Origin: Sapria himalayana
Taxonomy: Eukaryota; Streptophyta; Magnoliopsida; Malpighiales; Rafflesiaceae
NCBI GenBank assembly: GCA_029783825.1
Contig: JAREIK010017918.1
Location: forward strand, 930,001-994,000
Direction of reading: 5' to 3'
DNA length: 64,000 nucleotides
Shown here: positions 48,129 to 57,177 of the stretch, in pieces
Numbering within the stretch: the first letter of the stretch is position 1
How the letters are laid out: each line of letters starts with the position of its first letter
The notes under the pieces: model-generated
The model's input: only the letters and a program-made list of their open reading frames with translations
Told to the model about the DNA's origin: nothing
Database searches by the model: none
Made by a program: the position numbers and the translations under genes

Positions 48129-48585
48129 GTAGAAATTTATACTGATATGGACAGGGAAAGCTCTACTCTTGATAGAAGATTCATTTCTAGTTACTGTTCA
48201 TACTTGAGAGTAAATTTAATAACTTGGAGAAACAAAAAACCAAAAATTATGTCTAAATCAAGTATTGAAGCTGTCATTAGTGTGTGAAGCTGTCATTACT
48301 CATTAGTATGTGGAGCTGTCATTAGAGTCAAATCAAGATGTCATGGCCTTGGAAATATGTGAAGGTATAAGTATCAAATCAATACTCGAAGGCATAAAGA
48401 TTAAATGTCAAACCCCATGAAACTGTATTGTGACAACAAAGCTGTCATTTGTTTAGCACACAATACAGTTCAACATGATAGAACTAAACATGTTGAAATC
48501 GATGCACTTCACATGGGAAAATTGTTGATGTATTTGCTCAAAAGCTAGTTGTTCAACATTTTTCAAAAATAGTGTCCAGATTGAG
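48129..48585 (+). pseudogene. Copia J RNase H end
   Basis: Frames give SFLVTVHTxE, KPKIMSKSSIEAVIS and MALEICEG, then NCIVTTKLSF-like and MLKSMHFTWEKLL-like text. These match the YCD...KTKHIEVDCHFIREK region of copia RNase H in a decayed form. It picks up well after the point where the gene broke off at 44650. Confidence 0.75.
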
Positions 48586-48745
48586 ACTTAATTCTGTCTT
48601 ATTGTTTTTCTTATTTAAAATTATGTATTAGCTGTATATGAAAAAGAAAAATCCTAAAAAAATGTGGTCTGTAATTAGCTATTAATAAAAATGAAATAGA
48701 GAATTTTTCTTCCTATTATATATATATATATATATTGTTACATAT
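48586..48745 (+). repeat. Partial 3' LTR of copia J
   Basis: TTTCTTATTTAAAATTATGT, TATTAGCTGTATATGAAAAA and GTAATTAGCTATTAATAAAA match the 5' LTR at 30740-30830. The TG start and polypurine tract are not recognisable. A (TA)n run ends it. Confidence 0.75.
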
Positions 48746-49289
48746 TATTCATACTGCATAAAGCAATGGCATATACATACAGGCACAGGCTACCTCCTAG
48801 TCTAGTCTGGTGCCCATTGCCTACTAGGCAGTGGGCATTGGTTGTGACTACTACCTAATGCCAGATGCCAAAGCAGTCCAATAAGCAGTGGGCAATAGCC
48901 TACTCTACAGGTCTAGATATCAGGATTGTTAGTAGTCAGTCCATAGTCCAGTCACCAATGCATGGCCTGACCTGGATGACTTGTTAGGGCCTAGCCAAGT
49001 CCAGGGCAGATCGTTGGTGCAAAGCGGATAACCCAGGCCTGGGTTAGCCACAGATCGGACCGGCACAATTTCGTGCCTAGTCTGATTGTGCTGGGAAGTG
49101 AACCAGGTCCAACCACACCTGGCATGCCCTGTTTCCCTCCTGCAAGCCAATGAGTCATGCTGAGCATGACTTCCATGATGCTGTGACGGCACTGCATGGC
49201 CTAGGTGAATGTATCGTGTCATGTTCAACACAACATGATGGCCCACATGAGCCTAAAAAAATGCTGGCACGACCTTATGGACACACCTA
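48746..49289. mobile_element. Decayed RSL-like MITE or terminal block
   Basis: GC-richer sequence with GGCATGGCC/GGCCTAGCC-type words ends in GGACACACCTAC, a decayed family end. The left end is not clear; CAGGCACAGGC at about 48781 is one candidate. There is no TSD. Open frames across it are by-products of composition. Confidence 0.45.
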
Positions 49290-49299
49290 CTCAAGTCTA

Positions 49300-50060
49300 C
49301 TTTTGATACATTATTTCAACTAGGATAACACCAAATTATAAGAGAATGGATGCAAGCTCTGCACTCTAATGGAACTTGGAAACAAATTTCATGATATTTG
49401 AGAAAGTTTATTTTTGATTGCAGGTAAGTATTCATTATGAAGACATTTCCAAATAGAGAAGTAGATCACCTTAATCCAAATAGACATTTTCCAAGCTTAC
49501 TCTTTAATAGCAAAGATGACCTACATGCACATACTCATATTTTTTTTATGTCATCGCATTGCTAGAAAATATATCATTTATACATGAAAAATATATTTAT
49601 CCATGATGACCTGGAAGAAAAAATATACATAAAATAGATATCTGAGTTTCAATCGATACAATCATGTTTGATATGCAGATTGCAAAAAATATCATACAAC
49701 TTAAGCAATCACTAAGAGTTTATTTATGATATTTTCACATGAAGTTACCTAGTTTGGATTACATTAATATATTGCTAACTTTTTAAAATTCTTCCAAAAG
49801 AGCCCTTATGATAGGATAGTACAAGGTATAATGCCTAAAACATTCTTCTAATTTAAACCTAAAACATTAAGACTACAAGATATATCACCACTAATCCAAT
49901 ATTTCACAAGGAATAAAGTAAATTAAAGTGAACTCTCTTTCTCATATAGAAGATGTAGGATGGTATCATTATTACAGCATCCAGTAAATATCTTCATGAA
50001 AAACTTAAAAATGCTTCAACTTATATTTTTTTTCTTCAAGTTTAGTATTATGAACTTGAT
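49300..50060 (+). pseudogene. Copia relic R: reverse transcriptase start and RNase H end
   Basis: EWMQALHSNGTWKQIS at 49345-49392 is the classic lead-in to copia RT. It is followed by text matching GCRWVF, then IHDDLEEKIY (49590-49630) and CRLQKISYNL (49675-49710). An internal deletion follows. 49870-50040 matches the HFIREK...ADIFTKAL end of RNase H. The LTR begins soon after. Confidence 0.7.
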
Positions 50061-50360
50061 AGGACATGTTATAATTTTTATTTATTTTATTTTATTTTAT
50101 AGTTTTTTTGATAAGAGAGCTCAGCCTGTGGGTTGCCCCAATCATATTTGTCCATTATATAAGAACTTTGATTGTAAATTATTCTTTATTAAGTATTATT
50201 ATTTTATTTATTTTATTTATTTTATTTATTTTATTTATTTTATTTATTTTATTTATTTTATTTATTTTATTTATTTTATTTATTTTATTTATTTTATTTA
50301 TTTTATTTATTTTATTTATTTTATTTATTTTATTTATTTTATTTTTGTTAAGTTCAAATA
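50061..50360 (+). repeat. Copia LTR with 9-bp microsatellite
   Basis: Text shared with 23.26 kb and 60.15 kb includes CAGCCTGTGGGTTGCCCCAA and TCCATTATATAAG. From about 50201 to 50343 a (ATTTTATTT)n array of about 16 units fills the LTR where the 23-kb copy has only a short TTATTTTA run. Confidence 0.8.
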
Positions 50361-50589
50361 GTTGTACAGCAACTTGCAGTGCACCACCTCACTCCAAACC
50401 TCGAATACCATGTAAAAACATAATAATGAAAAAATATATATCTTTTTATCAATAAAAAAAATATGCGATGATAGACCTACATGCACACATAAAGAAACAG
50501 AACACCACTTATAGATCAGGGCACTCCAATGTGGAATTGTATTTGGAAAAACAAATATCAACAAATCCTATCAACAAAAGTTGTCATAC
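50361..50589. other. Putative intron sequence of the OSCA/CSC1 gene
   Basis: Unassigned bases between the copia LTR and the channel exon. If the exon is part of a gene, this and the transposons further left form its downstream intron. Confidence 0.35.
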
Positions 50590-50736
50590 CAAGTGGAACC
50601 TGCTTTAACGTTTGCAATAGTGAATACATCTAATGATTCTGCAGGGATTTGCTTGTGTTGCATCTCTTTACCATAATAATTCACTGGAAGTACCAGGAAG
50701 ACACAAATGACTGCAGCAATGGATAATGCTCGAATA
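50590..50736 (-). CDS. OSCA/CSC1-like cation channel, one internal exon
   Basis: The minus-strand frame reads RALSIAAVICVFLVLPVNYY, then EMQHKQIPAESLDVFTIANV and KAGST. This matches the early transmembrane part of plant CSC1-like (OSCA) proteins, hyperosmolality- or stretch-gated calcium-permeable channels of the plasma membrane (DUF221 superfamily). The LVLPVNYYG helix end and SLDVFTIANVK are the identifying motifs. The exon is 147 bp, flanked by a CTGCAG acceptor (50737-50742) and a GTATGA donor (50584-50589). It has no stop or frameshift and lies among transposons. No neighbouring exon is visible in the window, so it is either a real exon in a gene with very long introns or a captured gene fragment. 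The family assignment is from memory of the motifs. Confidence 0.8.
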
Positions 50737-51096
50737 CTGCAGAGACAAAAAACATTCAATACCAGGAACAGAAAAAAGCATCAAATAATGAATCACCAAT
50801 AGTAATCATTACATTAAAGAAAACAACAAGAAAAGCTGATTAAAAATATCTAACATTTTTTCAAACATTGCACAAATTTAAGATTTATATCTATTAAGTT
50901 ATAGCAATGGCATGCTTAATAATCTATCACAAGAATTGTAGAATGCATAAAGGCTTCTACCCAGGACCACATTCTTTAAGGTTTCAAAGCAGCAAATATG
51001 TAGTAAGTAAAGAACTTTCATGCTCAAAACTATCTCACACCAACTAAAAATCTTATTGCTACAATTTACAAGCAAGACACATAAACTATCAGATAG
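50737..51096. other. Putative intron, no recognisable feature
   Basis: This stretch lies on the 5' side of the channel exon. A 111-codon open frame on the minus strand (50899-51234) overlaps the SINE candidate and has no family hallmark. Confidence 0.35.
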
Positions 51097-51280
51097 AAAA
51101 TAAAATATTTTTTTTATACCTTGTCGTGCACCGGACCACATTGGGCCCAAAGTAAACCACTTGTGCCCCAGCGAAGGCATGTTTCCTCCGTCGTAGCTGT
51201 ATGGAGAAAATGGTGGGGATCGAACTCGCAACATTAAGGTTGCGCTTTCAGCATCTCACCATACAGTCAACCATATCCCC
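51097..51280 (-). mobile_element. tRNA-derived SINE candidate, 184 bp
   Basis: On the minus strand it starts GGGGATATGGTTGACTG, an A-box-like start, followed about 50 bases later by GCGAGTTCGATCCC, a good B box. The body ends in TATAAAAAAAATATTTT. CAGATAG or AGATAG flanks it (51091-51096 and 51281-51286). The predicted tRNA fold is incomplete: the T-stem is not properly paired, so it is not a working tRNA. A SINE inserted in an intron fits best. Confidence 0.6.
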
Positions 51281-51477
51281 AGATAGCTATTGAAATGATT
51301 AGTAGTTTATAACATATTCATATTGTACAATGTTTTGAGAAGCCAGGTGAGACATTTTTACCACATTCATTTGGATTGACCAATTGACAATCATTTACAT
51401 TGATATATATTTGTCTGATAAATATGTGAAAAAGATCATGCAGGAATGTGTTGGATTGAGTCAACTCGACCAGACAT

Positions 51478-52696
51478 ATAGGTGTTTAATTGATTGTGTC
51501 TTGTGAGCACAACTCCTTTTTTTGTGGGCCAATTCAGGTTAATGTGTCGGGCATTCTGAGTTAGGTAAGCACGACCCATGCCTGACTAAATCACACTATG
51601 CATGTGGTTACTAGCCCATTGCACATTGGTGTATGGTGACAGCTGGGCAGATCATGGATTAGTTTGCATGACACGTGTCACGGAAGCAATGAGCGCCCAA
51701 GCACAGCATGCTCCTAGCCTCGCACTTTGGGCACAAACCACATAATCATAGGTCATGTGTCACAGAAGCTCACATGGACTAGTACATAGGGCATCGAGGT
51801 GTCAAACAAGTCGTGTAGAGCTGGTGTAGCTCTTTTTTTTTCAGGCCAAATCAGACCAGCATACAAGGCCTACATGACCCAATAACAAATTAGGGACTTG
51901 CCAACATGGCTGATAACGAATTTAAGGCATGCCATCCTTAACACGCCTCTAAATTGAGGCAGCCCAACATATCCCGGTAGCCTATCGGATAGGGTCGGGC
52001 CAGAGACATACCCAACAAGACTTGGTTCGATGCATAGGACATGCTTGGGCAAATACTCAAGGCTGGCCCAACACCAACATGGCAATTGCCCCAATATGGG
52101 ATGTGCCCTGCAAGGCACGACCCATGCCTAGCAACTTGGGTTTGTGTTCTAATGGCTAGCATGGGCTCGGGCTAATGGCTAGCATGGGTTCGGGCCAATG
52201 GCTAGCATGGGTTCGGGCTAATGGCAAACCTAGGCTCAAGCTAATGGCAAGCCTTGTGGTTCAGGTTATTGCTAATCCTAGCCTAGGCTTGAGATGTCGA
52301 GCTAGAAGACAAGATTTATGAATATTTATAAAATATATTTAAATATTATAAAAATAAATATAATAGTTATGACAAGCCTCCAATGATATAGACTAATATA
52401 ATATTCGGAGATGATAACTTTTGTATTAAGTTAACTAAGAAAAAATAATGAGGTAGAACACCAAATATATGTGAATTGTTAAAAATTAAGATTATTTAAT
52501 TTTGATTACTATTTTATTATATCTCATGATGATATAAAAAATTTTAATATCTTAAGTTGATAGAAAACATATGAATCTACTTTCTCATTTTATCTAAAAT
52601 GACATGTGATTTAATTTCTCAGCTTGTGCCGAGGTACCGTGCCAACGGGCCACGGTACTGTGCTAGGCCAAGCATGAGGCCTGGTTGACACCTCTA
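51478..52696 (+). mobile_element. RSL-like composite K, decayed
   Basis: A left end is seen at 51478 (TAGGTGTTTAATTGATTGTG) and a second at 51794 (TCGAGGTGTCAAACAAGTCG), followed by GGCAAGCCTAGG-like and GGCTAGCATGGG repeats (52150-52270). A short transposase C-terminal relic follows at 52320-52620 (CATATTCGGAGATGATAAC...). The element ends GGTTGACACCTCTA at 52696. No TSD matches. It is probably an element that landed in another and then lost most of its interior. Confidence 0.6.
52150..52270. repeat. ~26-bp tandem repeat in composite K
   Basis: Four or five units of the type GGCTAGCATGGGTTCGGGCT with AATGGC joints. The later units have decayed to AAACCTAGGC and AAGCCTTGTG. It resembles in kind the subterminal repeats near 56.6-57.1 kb. 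Confidence 0.65.
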
Positions 52697-52849
52697 CTTC
52701 ACCATACCCGATTCAAGCCTTCCAAGGCTAGATTTCTTGAAGATTTTGAAGAAAAAATGAGGGTTTTGGAGGGATTTCGGGAAGGAGAAAGAGAGAAAAG
52801 GAGGTCCCACAATTCACGCACAAACTGGTAAAGGTGATTGTTTTTTTTG

Positions 52850-54147
52850 ACTCATTTGCATATATACTATTTGTAACATGTTTAGTAAATATAAAGATTA
52901 CTCTTTATTTAGTGACATGACAGTTAAGATAAAAACCAAGCATTTAAAATATTATTTGGCTACTTGTATTAATCATATGATTAAGATGAAAAATATAGAA
53001 AATATTTTGATATACATATCCACATACATGAATCAGATACATCAACTTAAAGGATTCATTTATAAAAAATTAATCGATTTGTTTTCATATTATGATACTA
53101 GATATAATATTTATAGTCATACTTCAAATATGAACATTAATATCATATTCGAAGATGATAACTCCTCCATTTAGTTAGTCAAAGACAAATGATGGAGTAA
53201 TCTGTCGATTAAGAGCAAGATATAATAGTACTTAGATATTGATTAATAATTTATTCTATTATATGATGATAACATGAACTTGAATATTTTGCTATGATAA
53301 AAATTATATGAATCCATTTTCTTGTACTATCTAAGATAATATATGATCTACTAACTCCTCTTATATCTAGCATAACATCGAAATCTATTTTTTCAATTGT
53401 AGTCAATATTATTTCAGATAGAAAATTTAGATTACAACCATATATTATAAAGACACTCACATGCATAAAGGACTACAAGAATTCAAGATTATGCATTCAA
53501 GATATGACGTAAGAGATAATGGTGAATGATAATTCATGAGATGTAGAGATTAAGAATAATGAGGATACTAGCGACATCTTCAGACGCATTGATGATAACG
53601 ATGATGATGATCTACACCTCCATCCACAGTAGCATACCACATATACCAATTGATTTTGATTATTTTTGATTCATGTCATCTTTATAGTGCGCTATATTAT
53701 TATTGTTTTTTTATTTTTGTCATTTTATTTTTCATTTTGTATTGGATATTGGATTGCACTTTATAGTTTTTCACAATTTGATTTTGATAATTTTTTTAAT
53801 TGATTTATAAATACATTTTTTTAATTAAATAGAATTAAATTTACAAAAATTATATTAAATTTTACTCTTAGGCAATCTTAGATCTTAAGATTTTGGATAA
53901 GACCAAAAAAAGCCACTTTGTGCTGCCAGAACTCACCCAAATTAGCATGAACCAACACGGTCAGCTCCAAGCTCACCATGGTCAAGCAAGGCCCTACACT
54001 ATGCAGGCCAACCATGATAGGCTAGCTGACTGGTTCCCATGCTAGGCATGATATGATGCACGGTCATGACACAGTCAAACGGGTCATTCCAACACGACAC
54101 AGTCAAACGGGTCATTCCAACACGACACAGTCCATTTGGCACTTCTA
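52850..54147 (+). pseudogene. RSL-like hAT L, 3' half with transposase C terminus
   Basis: Open frame 52878-53174 reads MFSKYKDYSLFSDMTVKIKT, then IENILIYISTYMNQIHQL and SYYDTRY. The dimerisation region is decayed at 53310-53440. An acidic tail (GATGATGATGATC at 53600) and the AT-rich 3' part follow. The right end is CATTTGGCACTTCTA at 54147. The 5' half is missing; the start is abrupt. Confidence 0.75.
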
Positions 54148-55100
54148 TATGAAAATTATTTTAGAAAAACCAAAAAAATTATCATCATATATTATAAAAT
54201 TTTTGTCAAACTTAAAGGATTGAGAATATGCATAATGGAATATCAAATACTAGAACTAGAAAATAAATTACATGATAAAACCAAGATTTAGAGCTATGAA
54301 CATATGAACTAGACAATGTGACAGACTTTATATGGAAATGATGATCATTATCCAGCACCATGAGCATGAGATGATGTCTAATGACTGATGAGAATCCAAT
54401 TTACTTTTTTTTTTCAAATAATTTGTTAGTTTGAAATTTTTGAGTATATTTCATTTAGATAAGGATAAATGATGAATTATATATTGAATAAGTGTAAACT
54501 GTTGAAATTACTTGATTCTAATTAATATTTCATCTTGTGTTATCTAAAATAATATGTAAATATTAACTCATTTGATATCTAGCATAATATAAAAATCTAA
54601 TTTTTCTAGTACTATGAATATTATTTCAGATAAGACAATAAAATTACTATCATATATTATAAAAGATTTGTCAATTTGAAATTACTATCTAGTATAGTAC
54701 CATAATATATATGATGATTAGCATCCAATTTTTTTTTTCAAATAATTTGTCAACTTGAAATTTGAGAGTATTTTATTTTTATTTATTACATATTACTTTA
54801 TATTACAATTATAATTTTAAATTAAATATATTTTTATATATTATTAAAGATAGTTATTTAATTTTAAATTTTGATAATAATATTATATATTATATATGTA
54901 GTGGTAGTCTAACAATACTAGTGCACTATACATGAGCTAGTGCAATAGCCAACCATGTGAGTTCAGGCCAGTCTACACCACACCCAACATAGGCTAGCTT
55001 AGTTTTGGCACGTGTCAGGTTTAACGATGGCATGATCCGATCTAGCATGGCCTAACATAGCCTGGCTGGCCTACACCACAAAACTAGATGAAAATAAAGA
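54148..55100 (+). pseudogene. RSL-like hAT M remnant, C-terminal region only
   Basis: 54510-54680 matches the dimerisation region (ATCTTGTGTTATCTAAAATA, then ATTATTTCAGATAAG). TTTTTTTTTTCAAATAATTTG recurs at 54406 and 54730, a small internal duplication. 54900-55080 is a decayed GC-rich terminal block (GGCCTAACATAGCCTGGC). No clean end. Confidence 0.6.
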
Positions 55101-55149
55101 TCACCTTAAGACGAGTCTTGTAGTAAGAATATTCAGTTAGATATTTGGT

Positions 55150-55420
55150 TAGATTTGTCAACTGGGACGGTCAACCTGAGCCCGACCTAAGGCACGACAT
55201 GAAAATGTTTTGCCTGGCATGTCATGACACAATCCAGAATCATGTTTGGACCTGCCTCAAATCATCATATGACATGGCTTGTGTCAACCTATGGCATGAT
55301 TCATGTTGTGTCGTAGTTGTGGAACATGCCTCGTGTTGTGTCGGGCTTGCGAAAGAAAGGCCTCATGTTGTGTTAGACTTGAATAGGAAATATCTCTTGT
55401 CATGCCTAGCATGACCCACA
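55150..55420. mobile_element. RSL-like MITE or terminal fragment
   Basis: It starts TAGATTTGTCAACTGGGACG and carries GGCACGACATG/TGGCATG terminal words, but no matching right end; the next left end begins at 55421. Open frames on both strands are by-products of composition. Confidence 0.55.
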
Positions 55421-56405
55421 TAAATGTGTCAAGTAGGTCGAGCAACATGAGCATGTCTTGATTCAACTTTGTCAGGCCTAGCATAGCACATTCCAGAACC
55501 ATGTCTAAACATAATTATGTCAACCGGTGGCACAACTAATTTTTCAAAAAAATAATTATTTTAAAATGTTTACTTTGTCCTTGCCAATTCATTGTCGCCA
55601 ATAGGATAACACTTATCAATGTCCTATTGGCTTTAATTTAGAAAATATTTTTCAATATTTTTTGAGCAATCGAACTGCATCCCTTAACTCTATGACAAAA
55701 ATCTGATGACTAACAATATTTTGTCTCAAAAAAATTAAAAAAATATTTTTAAATAAGAAAAATAATAAAAATATCATATTGATATATTTTATTTTTTACA
55801 GTTAATCTATAATCTTCTCTCATCTTTTCTTTTCTCTTAGTCCTGATACTGACATAATGCCTTATTTGTGCCTATTTTTTTTATTTTAATTTATAATTTT
55901 AATTTGACTAAGTATGAGTATTAGTTTGGTGATGTGTTGTGACTTATAGATAATAAAATACAAGATGGAGACTCCAAAGTGTATGTTACACACACACACA
56001 CGGTTAAAGTGTATATTATAGTAAAATTATTTTATATAATAATTTTTAGATAAATACATAAATATAGAAAAATAGATAAATAATTAAAAAAATATATTCT
56101 CATTCTCATGTTAATGATAAGTTGACTTCTAGATACGAGAATACAAGATAGAGCCTCTAGTGTGTATGTTACACGCACAAAGCTAAGGTACATATTACAT
56201 TGAAATTATTTTATGTAATAATTTTTAGATAAATACATAAATATAAAAAAATAATTAATTAATTAAAAAATATTATTCTCATTTCAGTCTAGTCTCATAC
56301 ATTTAAAAAATGATAGAGTAAAAGTTATGAAAATGAACTAGACATTAGCATAGATAATAATAATAATTCAACCAAAAGTTGTATTGCCGAAACTAAGCTT
56401 TTTCA
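55421..56405 (+). mobile_element. RSL-like hAT O, 5' part, cut by N
   Basis: It starts TAAATGTGTCAAGTAGGTCG. The leader matches element D (TTTTTTACAGTTAATCTATAATC against TTTATCTGTAATC). It ends near 56405 in the region of the transposase start (AGTTGTATTGCCGAAACTA), where the end of element N begins. It contains the 183-bp duplication. Confidence 0.65.
55936..56288. repeat. 183-bp tandem duplication inside element O
   Basis: ATACAAGAT, TGTATGTTACAC, AATTTTTAGATAAATACATA and TATTCTCAT recur at a distance of 183 bases. Element D has only one copy of this segment, so the duplication arose within O. The second unit differs by several substitutions. Confidence 0.85.
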
Positions 56406-56639
56406 AAGGGTGTCAACTAGGCTAGGTGGCTAAAGCATGATACGAAGCACAACACAATTCAATTATGTCTAGCATGGGAAGGCCCATTTCAGAGTTGTGC
56501 CATGGGCCGGCCCACAGCACCGCTCAAGCAGCTCCCGATCAATGTTCTTAAAGCAGGTGTGGCACAATAAGATAGCCCATGTGAAATGATTTCAACCCAG
56601 CTAACCAAACAAGCTAGCCTAGAGCCCTGGAGCTAACCT

Positions 56640-56765
56640 AAGCTAGCTTGAAACGAACCTAGGCTAACCTAAAATAAACCCAAGCTACCCTAGAATGAAA
56701 CCAAACTAACCTAAAATAAACTCAAGCTAGCCTAAAATGAAGTCAAGCTAGCCTGAAATGAATTG
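56640..56765. repeat. 21-bp tandem array, 6 units
   Basis: Units of the type AAGCTAGCCTAAAATGAAGTC repeat six times with a few substitutions each. The first unit is at 56640-56660 and the last at 56745-56765. Confidence 0.9.
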
Positions 56766-56834
56766 GGCTAGCCTTGTCAGGCTAACCTGGCTTGGCACAA
56801 CTCGGCACGACCAAGCCAAAAGGCTAGCCAACAA

Positions 56835-57094
56835 GTCGTGCTAGGCTACCCATTTTTAGGATCATGCTAGGTTACCCATTTTTAGGGTCGTGTTGAGCTG
56901 CCCATTTTTAGGGTCGTGTTGAGCTGCCCATTTTTAGAGTTGTGTTGAGCTGCCCATTTTTAGGGTCGTGTTGAGCTGCCCATTTTTAGTGTTGTGTTGA
57001 GCTGCCCATTTTTAGGGTTGTGTTGAGCTGCCCATTTTTAGGGTCGTACTAGGCTGCCCATTTTCAGGATCATGTCAGGCTGCTCATTTTTAGA
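56835..57094. repeat. 26-bp tandem array, 10 units
   Basis: Ten units of exactly 26 bases each resemble GTCGTGTTGAGCTGCCCATT plus TTTAGG. Outer units differ more (ATCATGCTAGGTTACCC), while the six central ones are nearly identical, as in an array that grows in the middle. The unit matches the family subterminal word GGCACGACC...TGGGC read in the other direction. Confidence 0.93.
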
Positions 57095-57177
57095 ATCATA
57101 CCAGCATTGCACACCCCATACTAAAAACCACGTCATGTTAGGCTGATACACTCACATGCATAAGAACTAATTGAGAT

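Larger units (their letters stand above)
30637..48745 (+). mobile_element. Copia element J with hAT and LINE insertions
   Basis: The 5' LTR begins TGTTGAAATTCTG (30637). Gag starts near 30917-31061, is cut by hAT F, and resumes at 42115. Protease, integrase and the start of the connection region follow to about 44650. After hAT I the RNase H end appears (48129-48580), then a partial 3' LTR. The order gag, protease, integrase, RT/RNase H is that of Ty1/copia. The coding DNA of J itself is only about 3.1 kb; the rest is inserted. Most of the reverse-transcriptase region is missing at the site of I. Confidence 0.85.
56406..57160. mobile_element. RSL-like element N with amplified subterminal repeats
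   Basis: It begins GGGTGTCAACTAGGCTAGG, the decayed family end, and runs through GGCCC-rich words into a 21-bp array and a 26-bp array. It ends near 57160 with ACACTCACATGCATAA, which matches a transposase C-terminal stretch also present near 53450. The rest of the interior is deleted. Confidence 0.65.

Noticed and set aside
49960..50361. 133-codon frame with FIYFIYFIY repeats
   Set aside because: A product of the 9-bp microsatellite in a copia LTR.
51209..51280. A working tRNA gene
   Set aside because: A and B boxes are present but the T stem and acceptor stem do not pair; a SINE head fits better.
56835..57094. CRISPR-like array (26-bp repeats)
   Set aside because: Units are contiguous with no spacers, in plant DNA inside a transposon.
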